A stretch of DNA of 64,000 nt from Parazoarcus communis SWub3 = DSM 12120 (GTDB taxonomy: Bacteria; Pseudomonadota; Gammaproteobacteria; Burkholderiales; Rhodocyclaceae). Positions within the stretch are counted from its first letter, which is position 1, and every line of letters begins with the position of its first letter. A model generated the notes under the pieces. It did not search any database, had not been told where the DNA came from, and saw only the letters and a program-made list of their open reading frames with translations. Both the position numbers and the translations under genes were made by a program. The stretch covers positions 1-64,000 of the forward strand of contig NZ_QKOE01000020.1 of assembly GCF_003226565.1 (NCBI RefSeq). The letters are read 5' to 3'. Shown here in pieces: positions 53,280 through 62,203 of the stretch.

Positions 53280-54305
53280 TTACTTGAGCGTTTCGTTGAC
53301 GGCATCCTGCAGCGCGCCAAGCATGTCCTCGCCTTCCTTGCCGAAGGTGTCGACGATGTAGGACTTGACCGCAGGCTGGGCTGCGTTGCGGAAGGCCGCT
53401 TTCTCGGCCGGGGTCAGGGTGGTGACGGTCATGCTCTTGGCCAGCGTCGGCAAGCCCTTGGCGGAGGCTTCGATGATGCGGCTGATGCCACGGTTGGCAA
53501 CGATGGCGCTCTTGGCTGCGTTGCGCACCACCACTTGTTCTTCCGCCGTCAGGCTGTCGAAGAACTTGCGGTTGATGACCCACACATAGGGTGCGAACAG
53601 GTGGTCGGTCAGCGTGATGTGCTTCTGTACCTCGTTGAACTTGGCCATGGTGATGATCGGGATCGGGTTCATCTGGCCGTCGGCAACGCCGGTCTGCAAG
53701 GCGGTGTAGACCTCGGCCCAGGCGATGGCCGCGGGTTGCCCGCCCAGGCTCGAGATCACGCGCTTGTGCGATTCCAGCGTCTGGGTGCGGATCTTCAGGC
53801 CTTTCATGTCATCCGGGGTCTTGATCGCCTTCTTCGAGTTGGTGATGGCGAAGAAGCCACCCGAGTCGCCGAAGCCGAGTACTTCCATGCCGGTCTTCTT
53901 CTCGATGTCGGCGCCCAGTTTCTTGCCAAAGGGGCCGTCGAGCACCGTGTAGGTAGCGGAAATGTCAGGGAAGACGAAGGGCACGTCGAGCACGCCGATC
54001 ATCGGATAGGCACTGGCAAATCCGCCCACCGAGAACACGCCCGACTGGATCAGCCCGGCCTTGACCTGGCCGAGCACCTCGTTGTCCTTGCCAAGCTGGC
54101 CGTTGGGGAAGGTCTGTACGGTGACTGAGCCACCCGTGCCGGATTCGACCAGGTTCTTGAATACCGTGACCATGGCGCCGGTGGTGCTCTCGAAGGGGTC
54201 GTCCACGTTCAGGTGATGCAGCTTGATGACTTTCTGTGCGTGGGCGGGGGCAACCGCAAAAGCGAGGGCAATGGCAGCAGAGGTGAGCAGGGTCTTCAGT
54301 TTCAT
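53280..54305 (-). CDS. dctP: TRAP transporter periplasmic binding protein, DctP-type
   Basis: A 341-residue exported protein (signal ending APAHA) of the DctP family: VIKLHHLNVDDPFEST, NGQLGKDNEVLGQVKAGLIQSG and the arginine-bearing LKIRTQTLESHKRVI segment that usually clamps the substrate carboxylate. It lies 17 nt after the dctM gene and leads the catabolic genes. The substrate is probably the carboxylate processed by this operon. Confidence 0.93.
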   Translation of the reverse strand: MKLKTLLTSAAIALAFAVAPAHAQKVIKLHHLNVDDPFESTTGAMVTVFKNLVESGTGGSVTVQTFPNGQLGKDNEVLGQVKAGLIQSGVFSVGGFASAYPMIGVLDVPFVFPDISATYTVLDGPFGKKLGADIEKKTGMEVLGFGDSGGFFAITNSKKAIKTPDDMKGLKIRTQTLESHKRVISSLGGQPAAIAWAEVYTALQTGVADGQMNPIPIITMAKFNEVQKHITLTDHLFAPYVWVINRKFFDSLTAEEQVVVRNAAKSAIVANRGISRIIEASAKGLPTLAKSMTVTTLTPAEKAAFRNAAQPAVKSYIVDTFGKEGEDMLGALQDAVNETLK

Positions 54306-54322
54306 GGTGGCGGGCTCCGGGT

Positions 54323-55609
54323 TTAGTTGATGTAACCGAACAGGCGAGGGACGAACAGGGTGAGGTCGGACCAGTAGGCAATCAGGATCAGGATCGCGAC
54401 CTCGGCGATGAGGAAGGGAGTGAGCGCGCGGGCGATGCGCTCGAGCTTCTCCCCGGTGACCGAGCACAGCACGAACAGGCAGGCGCCCACCGGTGGGGTC
54501 ATCAAGGAGAGATTGAGCGCCAGGATGATCATGATGCCGGCGTGTACCGGCTCGATACCGACGGCCAGCGTCAGTGGGCCAAGCACCGGGGCGAGGATGA
54601 TCAGCGCCGCGGTGATGTCGAGGAACATGCCGACGATCAGCAGCAGCGCCAGGATCATGCCGATCACACCGGCCTTGCTGTCGGTGATCGACAGCATGGC
54701 TTGCGCGATCATCTGCGGAATCTGGTGAAAGGTCAGCCACCACGACAGGATGGACGCCGCGGCAATGATCAGAAACACGGCCCCTGTAATGCGGGCAGTG
54801 CGGATCAGCATGACCACGACCTGGTTCAGGGTCAGCGTGCGATAGACGGCAAAGCCGACGAACAGGGCGTAGGCGACCGCGATCGATGCCGCTTCGGTTG
54901 GCGTCACGATTCCAGCCAGAATACCGCCGAGGATGATGGCGGGCATGGTCAGGCCGATCAGGCTGTCCTTGAAACTGGCCAGGATGTTGCCCAGGCTGGG
55001 GCGGCCTTCGCCTTTTGGCAGGCCGAGCTTCTTGCCCAGTGCGCCGATCACTGCCATGCAGATTGCGCAGATCAACAGTCCCGGCACGATGCCGGCAGCA
55101 AACAGGCCGGCGATCGAGACCCCCATCAGCGAGCCGTAGATCACCATCAGGTTGGACGGTGGGATGGTGGGGCCGATGATGGAGCCTGCCGCGGTCACCG
55201 CACAGGCGAAGGGCTTGCTGTAGCCCTGCTTGACCATTGCGGGTACCAGCGTATTGCCCATTGCTGCGGCATCCGACACCGCAGCCCCGGTCATGCCGGC
55301 GAACAGTACCGACGCCACCATGTTGGCATGGGCCAGGCCGCCGCGCAGATAACCGACCAGCGACATTGCAAAGGCGATCAGACGCTGGGTGATGCCGGAA
55401 GCGTTCATCAACTCACCCGCGAGGATGAAGAAGGGCATGGCCATGAAGGTGAACATGTCCAGGCCCTCGAAGTAGCGCTTGGGGGCCATTGCCAGGAAGG
55501 AGGGGTCTCCAAGCTGGAGCAGGCCGATTGCGCCCGATACCCCCAGGACCACCCCGATCGGCATGCCGAGCAGCATCAGTCCGAAAAATGCGATTGCGAC
55601 CATCCACAT
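54323..55609 (-). CDS. dctM: TRAP transporter large permease, DctM-type
   Basis: A 428-residue membrane protein with about twelve to thirteen helices and the family motifs GMTGAAVSDAAAMGNTLVPA and SIIGPTIPPSNLMVIYG. This is the standard length for DctM. It pairs with the small permease and with DctP to move substrate using a sodium gradient. The ATG at 55609 is the only good start giving the normal N-terminus (MWMVAIAFFGLMLLG). It begins 10 nt after dctQ. Confidence 0.95.
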   Translation of the reverse strand: MWMVAIAFFGLMLLGMPIGVVLGVSGAIGLLQLGDPSFLAMAPKRYFEGLDMFTFMAMPFFILAGELMNASGITQRLIAFAMSLVGYLRGGLAHANMVASVLFAGMTGAAVSDAAAMGNTLVPAMVKQGYSKPFACAVTAAGSIIGPTIPPSNLMVIYGSLMGVSIAGLFAAGIVPGLLICAICMAVIGALGKKLGLPKGEGRPSLGNILASFKDSLIGLTMPAIILGGILAGIVTPTEAASIAVAYALFVGFAVYRTLTLNQVVVMLIRTARITGAVFLIIAAASILSWWLTFHQIPQMIAQAMLSITDSKAGVIGMILALLLIVGMFLDITAALIILAPVLGPLTLAVGIEPVHAGIMIILALNLSLMTPPVGACLFVLCSVTGEKLERIARALTPFLIAEVAILILIAYWSDLTLFVPRLFGYIN

Positions 55610-55619
55610 GGTTGGGGCC

Positions 55620-56141
55620 TCAGTAGGGTGCCGCTGCGACTTCGGTACGCGGCAGCTCGGAAAGGTCGGTGATGAGGCGCACGCCAAACTGAAAGGCGGC
55701 AAGTGCGGACGATACGGGTACGGCGGCGAACGGCAGCGCCATGGACAGCCCGAACAGGGTCGAGAACTGGGTGCGACCCTCGACCGTCATGTCGATTCCG
55801 TAGAGGCACATGAACACGAAGAACAGGACCGTCGCACCATCAATGACGAGCTTGAGCAGTCTGCGTGGCGCGGGCGGCAAGCGCGAGGGCAGCAGGTCGA
55901 GGCCGACATGCTCCCGCCACCACGCGGCACAGGATACGGCCAGCAAGGCAGCCCAGATCATCAGGTAGCGGGCAAGCTCTTCGGTCCAGCTGAAACCGGA
56001 TTCGGTCAGATAGCGCCCGCTCACTCCCAGCCACACAACCAGGATCATGGCGGCGATCAACGCAGCGCATGACCATTCGACGACGCGGTTGACCGCTCGG
56101 CCAATGTGTTCGATGCGCAGTGCGACTGCGGTCAAGGCCAT
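55620..56141 (-). CDS. dctQ: TRAP transporter small permease, DctQ-type
   Basis: A 173-residue protein with four hydrophobic helices and the DctQ hallmark FSWTEELARYLMIWAALL, followed by WWREHVGLDLL. It partners DctM. The ATG at 56141 has GGAG six nt upstream; another in-frame ATG lies at 56156. It is the first gene of the operon, and the promoter overlapping the 40-bp palindrome lies about 60 nt upstream. Confidence 0.92.
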   Translation of the reverse strand: MALTAVALRIEHIGRAVNRVVEWSCAALIAAMILVVWLGVSGRYLTESGFSWTEELARYLMIWAALLAVSCAAWWREHVGLDLLPSRLPPAPRRLLKLVIDGATVLFFVFMCLYGIDMTVEGRTQFSTLFGLSMALPFAAVPVSSALAAFQFGVRLITDLSELPRTEVAAAPY

Positions 56142-56199
56142 TGGGTGCTCCTGCATGGATGAGTGGTGAAAGGATGTGCATTTCTGCCCGCTTGATTGC

Positions 56200-56245
56200 A
56201 ATTTAAAACATAAATTTCAGAAACACAACTCTGAAATTTATGTTT
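56200..56245 (-). promoter_or_regulatory. Palindromic operator overlapping the promoter of the dctQM operon
   Basis: A perfect 16-bp inverted repeat, AAACATAAATTTCAGA (56206-56221) and TCTGAAATTTATGTTT (56230-56245), has an 8-nt spacer. On the minus strand TTGTGT (plus positions 56223-56228) and TAAATT (56200-56205) are 17 nt apart, so a -35 falls in the spacer and a -10 beside the left arm. AT-rich palindromes of this kind are usual targets of RpiR regulators, and one is encoded in this operon. Confidence 0.7.
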
Positions 56246-56250
56246 CTATT

Positions 56251-56550
56251 TCGGTGCATCCGTATGCTGTGCCGCACCAATGAGGGGCGGAGCAGATGAT
56301 TGAATTAATTGAAGATCCTGGCTTTTCCGAGATTTCTTGAGTGAGGTGCACTGAATTTGGGCAGGAAAATCCAGAGGGCGTTGCCGGGTATCACGATGTG
56401 GTCTTGCGTGACGATGCACGACACATCGACATTTTTGCTGCGGCGATACCCCGTCCGGGTCGCACAGGCGTAATCTATCGTTGTGGTGGCGTCGTGTGCG
56501 ATGGCCCTGCGCATGGTGCCTGACGACAATCCTTGCGGGAGGGCGAGGCG
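56251..56550. other. Intergenic stretch before the GH5 gene
   Basis: No gene supported in these 300 nt. The long minus-strand frame that crosses the stretch continues antisense through the GH5 gene and shows no family match. A promoter for the GH5 gene should lie here, but I cannot pick one with confidence. Confidence 0.4.
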
Positions 56551-57657
56551 ATGGCTGCGGCTCCGAACAAATTGCGTGGCGTGAACCTGGGCAGCTGGTT
56601 GCTGCTGGAAAAATGGATGGTGCCGAGCCTGTTCGAGGGGCTCGAGGCCACGGACGAAACCACCTGGTGTGCGGAGCTGGGACCGGCAGCGGCCGACAAG
56701 CTGCGTGCGCACTGGAACCGTTTCGTCACCTACGAAGACTTTGCCTGGATTGCCGAGCGTGGGCTCAACGCGGTGCGGATTCCGGTGGGACACTGGATCT
56801 TCGGGCCGGACTATCCCTATCACCCCAAATACGGCAGCAATCCTCACCCCTTCGTCACCGGTGGCATCGATGTGCTCGATAAGGCGATGGACTGGGCAGC
56901 ACGCCTGGGTCTGAAGGTGATGCTCGACCTGCATGCCGCACCCGGCTGTCAGAATGGCTTCGACAATGGGGGTATCAAGGACGTGGTCGAGTGGCACACC
57001 CGGCCGGAATACCTTGAACACTCGCTGGTGGTGCTGGAGCGTCTGGCCGAGCGCTATCGTGCGCATCCGGCTCTGTACGCGATCGAGGTGCTCAATGAGC
57101 CGCGCTGGGATGTGCCGACCGAATACCTCAAGCGCTACTACCTCGCGGCCTACGACCGCATCCGCAAGCACTGCCCGGCGGAGCGGGTCGCAGTAGTGTT
57201 CCACGATGGTTTCCGTTCCTACCGCGAGTTTCTCGGCTTCATGCAGGCACCGGCCTGGCAGAACGTGATCTTCGACTATCACCGCTACCAGTGCTTTGAT
57301 CGTCGCGACATCGACAGCGACATCTATCAACACATGCACAAGGCCAGTGGCGAATGGCGTGACGAGGCGGATTCGATCAATGCCGCACTGGGCCTGCCCG
57401 CGGTATGCGGGGAATGGAGCCTGGGGCTGGATCTGAAGGTGGTGTCGCTGTGGGCCGAAGGGCCATACAACCATGCCCTGGAACATATGGATGCGTTCCA
57501 GGAGCATGTTGCCTACCGGGGCTATGCCGCAGCGCAATTGCTGAGTTTCGAAAAGCTGTACGGCTGGTTCTTCTGGAGCTACAAGACCGAGACCACGCCG
57601 GCCTGGTGCTTCCGTGAGTCGGTGGAACGGGGATGGCTGCCGGCACGCTACGCCTGA
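56551..57657 (+). CDS. Glycoside hydrolase family 5 enzyme, exo-beta-glucanase-like
   Basis: A 368-residue TIM-barrel GH5 protein with the catalytic acid/base E183 (VLNEPRW) and nucleophile E288 (VCGEWS), and the N-terminal RGVNLGSWLLLEKWM of the fungal exo-beta-1,3-glucanase type (GH5 subfamily 9-like). No signal peptide is seen, so it should act in the cytoplasm on a small glucoside or a beta-1,3/1,6-glucan fragment. GGGAGGGCGAGG precedes the ATG. It converges with the sucrose-phosphorylase-like gene, 6 nt away. Confidence 0.88.
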   Translation: MAAAPNKLRGVNLGSWLLLEKWMVPSLFEGLEATDETTWCAELGPAAADKLRAHWNRFVTYEDFAWIAERGLNAVRIPVGHWIFGPDYPYHPKYGSNPHPFVTGGIDVLDKAMDWAARLGLKVMLDLHAAPGCQNGFDNGGIKDVVEWHTRPEYLEHSLVVLERLAERYRAHPALYAIEVLNEPRWDVPTEYLKRYYLAAYDRIRKHCPAERVAVVFHDGFRSYREFLGFMQAPAWQNVIFDYHRYQCFDRRDIDSDIYQHMHKASGEWRDEADSINAALGLPAVCGEWSLGLDLKVVSLWAEGPYNHALEHMDAFQEHVAYRGYAAAQLLSFEKLYGWFFWSYKTETTPAWCFRESVERGWLPARYA

Positions 57658-57663
57658 CCTGTG

Positions 57664-59100
57664 CTATGCCCGGAAGCGCTCTTCGCGGCCTTCTTCGGTG
57701 TGAGTGATCGTGACGGTGCGGAAGTTGAGGTCGACGAATAGATGACAGGCGTGTTCGCCCTTGCGCCATCCCATCGACAGGCTGGAGTCGTTCGATGAGT
57801 GCAGTTCGAAGCCGCCGCCGAAGGCCGGATGGCTGTGTCGTAGCCGCATCAGCGTCAGCAGGCGGCGCACCACAGGTTGTTCGAGTGCGGCGGCGGCTTC
57901 ATCCAGCGTGTAGTAGTGGCGATTGATGTCGCGGGCTTCACCGGTCTGCGCCATCAGCGCTGTATCGTTCTGCCCGGCCAGCAGGCCGACATAGTAGATC
58001 TGTGGAATGCCGGGAGCGAACAGCTGGATGGCCCGCGCAGCGATGTAGGCGTCGTCATTGCACTGCAGGGCTTCATAAAAGGTGCAGGTCAGCTGATAGA
58101 TGGCACCGACGCTATGGGTGTTCGCGGCTGAACGGCGCAGGATGGGGTCGGCACTGCGGCTGGAAACATTCTGGATGATGGCTTCGATGTGATAGCGCGG
58201 CAGGATGTCCTCCACATCGGGAATGCAGATGCCGTCGTGGGTATCGAGGACAGTGACCTGTTGTTGCGGACACATGCGCAGCCACGCCTTCAGGTAGTGG
58301 CTGTTGGCGTCGAGCAGGGTATAGAGCATCAGCGGCGGCAGGGCGAAGCCGTAGGCCCACATGCCACGGCGGGCGATTGCATGCTGGTAGCTGTGATGGT
58401 CGTGCACCTCCGGCAGGATCTCCAGGCTGCAGCGCGAGGCGGTGTCCCGAAACCATTCGAGGATGTTCCACACTTCCGGTTCAACCAGGAAGCAACTGCT
58501 GCCAATCTTCTTCGTGGTGTAGCCGAAAGCGTCCAGGCGCAACATCCGGATACCATGGCCTGCGAGGGCGACCATGGTGTCGGCCATCATCGCGAAGGTG
58601 GCGGGGGAGGTGTAATCGAGATCGATCTGGTGCTCGGTGAAGGTGCACCACACGCGGCCCCGGCTGCCGTCGGCAAAGACGATGTCGCGAAAGGGTTCCT
58701 TTTCCTTGCGGATATGGATGCGGGCAAGGTCGTCGGGACTGATCTCACCCAAAGCGTCGACATCGACAAACAAGGCGGCGTGGGGCGAGGCCTTGCCGTT
58801 CTGCAGATAATCGAGAAACTCGGGCGACTGGTCGGACACGTGGTTGAGTACCAGGTCCAGGCAGAGGTCGTAACGGGTGGCAAGTGCTTCGATGTCCTGC
58901 CAGCTGCCATACGCCGGATCGATCTCGCGATGGGTCAGCGGTGAGAAGCCCCCGTCGGCATTGGACGGAAACGGCGGCAATATGTGTAATCCACCAATCG
59001 CATCCCGTAGATGATCGTTGACGAAGGTAGTGAGGTCGGCCAGATTGCGACCGATCCGGTCGGGGTAGGCGATAAGCTGGATCTGATTGTGGAGTGGCAT
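57664..59100 (-). CDS. Sucrose-phosphorylase-family enzyme (GH13 subfamily 18)
   Basis: A 478-residue alpha-amylase-family phosphorylase. The nucleophile D190 (MLRLDAFGY), acid/base E231 (LPEVHDHH) and D289 (LDTHDG) are all present, with GGLHILPPFPS and GCND-type late motifs (LQCNDDAYIAARAIQLF, NRHYYT) of sucrose phosphorylases. It would phosphorolyse sucrose or a related glucoside (glucosylglycerate or glucosylglycerol) to glucose 1-phosphate; the exact substrate cannot be set from sequence. Confidence 0.88.
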   Translation of the reverse strand: MPLHNQIQLIAYPDRIGRNLADLTTFVNDHLRDAIGGLHILPPFPSNADGGFSPLTHREIDPAYGSWQDIEALATRYDLCLDLVLNHVSDQSPEFLDYLQNGKASPHAALFVDVDALGEISPDDLARIHIRKEKEPFRDIVFADGSRGRVWCTFTEHQIDLDYTSPATFAMMADTMVALAGHGIRMLRLDAFGYTTKKIGSSCFLVEPEVWNILEWFRDTASRCSLEILPEVHDHHSYQHAIARRGMWAYGFALPPLMLYTLLDANSHYLKAWLRMCPQQQVTVLDTHDGICIPDVEDILPRYHIEAIIQNVSSRSADPILRRSAANTHSVGAIYQLTCTFYEALQCNDDAYIAARAIQLFAPGIPQIYYVGLLAGQNDTALMAQTGEARDINRHYYTLDEAAAALEQPVVRRLLTLMRLRHSHPAFGGGFELHSSNDSSLSMGWRKGEHACHLFVDLNFRTVTITHTEEGREERFRA

Positions 59101-59203
59101 CTGCGGTCATCCTTCCCTGGCGCTTGCGGCGGCTTTTTGCCCCGCGTCCTGGGTGTAGTACCGTATTTGGCCAAATGGTTCGCGCAGGGAGTGGATCAAT
59201 ACC

Positions 59204-60991
59204 TCAGCGGGAGGCTGTCGGAAGGCTGAGAACGAGCTTGCGGTGATAGAAATGATCCATGCCGTTATGCCGACTGATGTTCAGCAGCGTGGCGCTGGGC
59301 AACTCGTGGTGCAGCAGTTCGATGGTGTCTGCCTCGTCCTTGGTGTCGAAGGCGTCAGTGGCTTCTTCGATGAACACCCAGCCGGGCTGCTGCAGGAACA
59401 GGCGGGCGATGCCCAGGCGTTGCTGGGCACGCAGGGGCAAGGCGCGTGTCCAGTCCTCATTGTCGTCCAGCCGCGGCTGCAGCCAGGCAATGCCGGCGCA
59501 CTCCAGTGCGCGGTGCAGGCAGGCGGTGGTGTAGGCTGCGTCATCGTCCGGATAGCTGAGTACCGCCCGCAGGCTGCCGGCGGGCAGATAGGGGCGCTGC
59601 GGGATGAACATCACGTCGCGGCCGGCAGGCAGGAACACTTCGCCTCGCCCCCAGGGCCAGAGTCCGGCGGCGGCCTTGAACAGCGCCACCGTCACTGCCG
59701 GATCGCCGGTGATCAGGATACGCTCGCCGTGGCGCACATGCAGGTTGAAGTCGTCCAGCAGCACCTGACCGCTGGGCGAGGTGAGCTGCAAATTGCGGAT
59801 TTCCAGCTCGGGCCGCGTCGAGTGGTGGAGTTCGATGCGTCTTTCGCCGTGATCGTCCTCGCGGTCTTCACGATCGAGGATCTTCATGTCCTCGTGCAGG
59901 CTGATGATGCGGTCGATGGAGGCGCGGCAGCGGGCAATCTCGCCCAGATTGTCGATCGGCCAGGACAGTGCCGAAGTCAGGCGCTGGAAGGCCTGTGCCG
60001 CCTGCATCAGCAGGCCCAGGCTCATGATGCCGGCGATGTACTGAGGGGCCGCGATCAGGATCGGAAACACCGGCAGCAGGGTGCCATAGCCGGTCGAAAA
60101 GGACACGATGCCCAGATAGGCGATGGTCTGTCGGTTCCAGCCGTGGCCGACATCGGCGAACAGGCGGTCGGCCTGACGGCGCTCGTGGGGCTCGCCGTGA
60201 AGCAGCGCGATGGCCTCGGCATGCTCGCGGTTGCGCGCCAGGCCAAAGCGCAGATTGGCCTCTACCGTCTGCAGCCAGTTGGTGGTACGGATCAAGGGGC
60301 GCCCCAGCATCAGTCCGAGGACGGAACCCACGCCTGCGTACAGGAAGGCCATCAACACCAGGTAGCCAGGAACCGCGATGGAAGTGCCGGGTAGCGGCGC
60401 ACTGCCCGACACGCTGAGCAGGATGTCGATGAAGCTGCCCATGACCAACAGCGAAAACAGCAGCGAGTGCGCCAGCCCGACAGCGGCCTCGGTGGCGATG
60501 CGGATGTCTTCGGCAATGCGCCCGTCGGGGTTGTCGTGCTCACCGGCGAACAGTTGCAGGCGGTAGTGGTGAGCACGGGTCATCCACTGGTCCAGCAGCA
60601 ACTCGGTCATCCAGCGTCGCCAGTCCAGTTGCAACCAGCGTTTGATATGCAGGTGCAGCGCGGTGACGCCCATGGTGAGGGCAAAGATCAGTATGAAGAT
60701 CAGGATCAGGTGAGTCAGTTCGGCCATCGAGCGGGCCTCGAGGGCGTCGAACAGGTCGCGATGCCAGTAGCTGACCCAGATCGCGAGCAGCACCTGTGCC
60801 ACCGTCAGCGCCACCAGCATCACGACCGCGCCGCGCACCGCCCACTTGTTGCCATCGTTCCAGTAGTCGAGCGCCATCCGCGCAAACTTGCGTCCGGCGT
60901 GACGGGACGGCTGCGTGGAGGAGGGTGCAGGCGCCGACGGCATGATGTTCAGGCCAGGGTTGTGTCGAACAATGCGCAGGAGGGCATGCAA
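59204..60991 (-). CDS. SbmA/BacA-type ABC membrane protein with a degenerate ATPase domain
   Basis: A 595-residue half-transporter of the YddA/ABC_membrane_2 type: an N-terminal permease domain (LDYWNDGNKWAVRGAV, the RRWMTELLLDQWM segment) and a C-terminal nucleotide-binding domain. The Walker A region reads LITGDPAVTVALFK where GxxGxGKS/T is needed, so the lysine is missing. The signature is LPLRAQQRLGIARL and Walker B is VFIEEATDAFD. It may bind but not hydrolyse ATP, or may move peptides by another energy source. The start is uncertain: an ATG at 60943 is also possible. Confidence 0.85.
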   Translation of the reverse strand: MHALLRIVRHNPGLNIMPSAPAPSSTQPSRHAGRKFARMALDYWNDGNKWAVRGAVVMLVALTVAQVLLAIWVSYWHRDLFDALEARSMAELTHLILIFILIFALTMGVTALHLHIKRWLQLDWRRWMTELLLDQWMTRAHHYRLQLFAGEHDNPDGRIAEDIRIATEAAVGLAHSLLFSLLVMGSFIDILLSVSGSAPLPGTSIAVPGYLVLMAFLYAGVGSVLGLMLGRPLIRTTNWLQTVEANLRFGLARNREHAEAIALLHGEPHERRQADRLFADVGHGWNRQTIAYLGIVSFSTGYGTLLPVFPILIAAPQYIAGIMSLGLLMQAAQAFQRLTSALSWPIDNLGEIARCRASIDRIISLHEDMKILDREDREDDHGERRIELHHSTRPELEIRNLQLTSPSGQVLLDDFNLHVRHGERILITGDPAVTVALFKAAAGLWPWGRGEVFLPAGRDVMFIPQRPYLPAGSLRAVLSYPDDDAAYTTACLHRALECAGIAWLQPRLDDNEDWTRALPLRAQQRLGIARLFLQQPGWVFIEEATDAFDTKDEADTIELLHHELPSATLLNISRHNGMDHFYHRKLVLSLPTASR

Positions 60992-61213
60992 GGGGGCGAG
61001 TCGGCCACCCGCTGAGCGCCGCTCGCGGTCGAGCAGGCACCCGCCTGATACCAGGGCGAAGGAGAGGTCGCTGCTGCCAGAAGGGTCATGTGATTCTCTC
61101 TGTTATTGTTCGCGACCGCACTGTGGCATTCAGGTTAACGCAAGCGCTGGCGTTTGCCGTGATCTGTTTGGGGTTTTCGTCGAGGAATTTGTTCCGGATC
61201 AAATACGGCAGCG

Positions 61214-61522
61214 TCAGTTGCGTGGCGTTTGGGCAAGCTGCAGTAGTAGATGATTGCGTCGCTGCATCAGTCTGTCGCGTTGCGTACCGGCCGGCAGGGC
61301 AGCCAGTTCGGCGCTCAGGGTGGCAAGTTCCCGACGCATACCGACTTCGGCTGGCGCGAAGCCAGCGTTCTTCAGTATCCGGTTCATCATCCGGGTGTCG
61401 GGCGACAACAAGGGATCGTCATCGAACATCAGGGGGCGGCCTGCGCCCGGAAGGTGCTCGAACTCGCCGCGGCGGAAGGCCTCGGCGATGCGCTGCTCGG
61501 CCAGGATGTCGAAGAGGTTCAT
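61214..61522 (-). CDS. DUF1992 protein (YhdN/DnaJ C-28-like)
   Basis: A 102-residue protein with the DUF1992 signature AEQRIAEAFRRGEFEHLPGAG, then PDTRMMNRILKNAGFAPAEV. Bacterial members such as E. coli YhdN are uncharacterised, and some relatives carry J-domains. It lies 9 nt after tag and is probably co-transcribed, though no link to DNA repair is known. Confidence 0.9.
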   Translation of the reverse strand: MNLFDILAEQRIAEAFRRGEFEHLPGAGRPLMFDDDPLLSPDTRMMNRILKNAGFAPAEVGMRRELATLSAELAALPAGTQRDRLMQRRNHLLLQLAQTPRN

Positions 61523-61531
61523 GACACGGTC

Positions 61532-62086
61532 TCAGTCACCGGTACGCCGGAAGCAGCCTGGTTCGTGGTCGTCCACAATGCCGACCGCCTGCATCCAGGC
61601 ATAGACGATGACCGGGCCGACGAACTTGAAGCCACGTTTTTTCAGGGCCTTCGACATCTGCAAGGACAGCGGGGACTGGGTTTGAATTGGTCCCAGGTTG
61701 ACGATGGGTTGGCCGCCAACCTGGCCCCAGACCCAGGTGGAGAAGTCTTCGCCCGCCGCCTGCATCGCAAGGTATGCCCGTGCATTGCCAATGGTGGCCT
61801 CGATCTTGGCGCGGGCGCGGACGATGCCTGCATCCTGCATCAGACGGTCGACATCGGTGTGGTCGAAACGGGCAACCCGTTCAGGGTCGAAGCCGGCAAA
61901 GGCCGTACGGAAGGCATCGCGCTTGTACAGGATGGTGCGCCATGACAAGCCGGCCTGAAAGCCGTCGAGCATCAGTTTTTCCCACAGCGCCCGACTGTCG
62001 TATTCCGGTACGCCCCATTCGTCGTCGTGATAGGCGCTCATCAGGGGGTCGCCATTGGCCCAGCGGCAGCGGTGGTGTTCGGACAT
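61532..62086 (-). CDS. tag: DNA-3-methyladenine glycosylase I
   Basis: A 184-residue Tag glycosylase that removes 3-methyladenine from alkylated DNA. The signature CRWANGDPLMSAYHDDEWG is at the N-terminus, supplying zinc ligands C8 and H in YHDDEWG, and DDHEPGCF near the C-terminus supplies the other Cys and His. The ATG at 62086 follows GGAGGTCAAG and begins the usual N-terminus. It opens the tag-DUF1992 unit, divergent from the DUF3025 gene. Confidence 0.95.
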   Translation of the reverse strand: MSEHHRCRWANGDPLMSAYHDDEWGVPEYDSRALWEKLMLDGFQAGLSWRTILYKRDAFRTAFAGFDPERVARFDHTDVDRLMQDAGIVRARAKIEATIGNARAYLAMQAAGEDFSTWVWGQVGGQPIVNLGPIQTQSPLSLQMSKALKKRGFKFVGPVIVYAWMQAVGIVDDHEPGCFRRTGD

Positions 62087-62203
62087 CTTGACCTCCGGGG
62101 ATGTGGTGTCGTCGTGTTGTGGATGCTTCCGGGCTGATATTCTGACAGGGCTGGTGGCCGACTGCAGCCACACGCCTGTCCTTGTCGTTTTCTTTCTGTA
62201 CGC

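Noticed and set aside
56305-57537. Minus-strand frame of 410 codons over the GH5 gene and its upstream region
   Set aside because: No family match; the plus strand has both GH5 catalytic glutamates.
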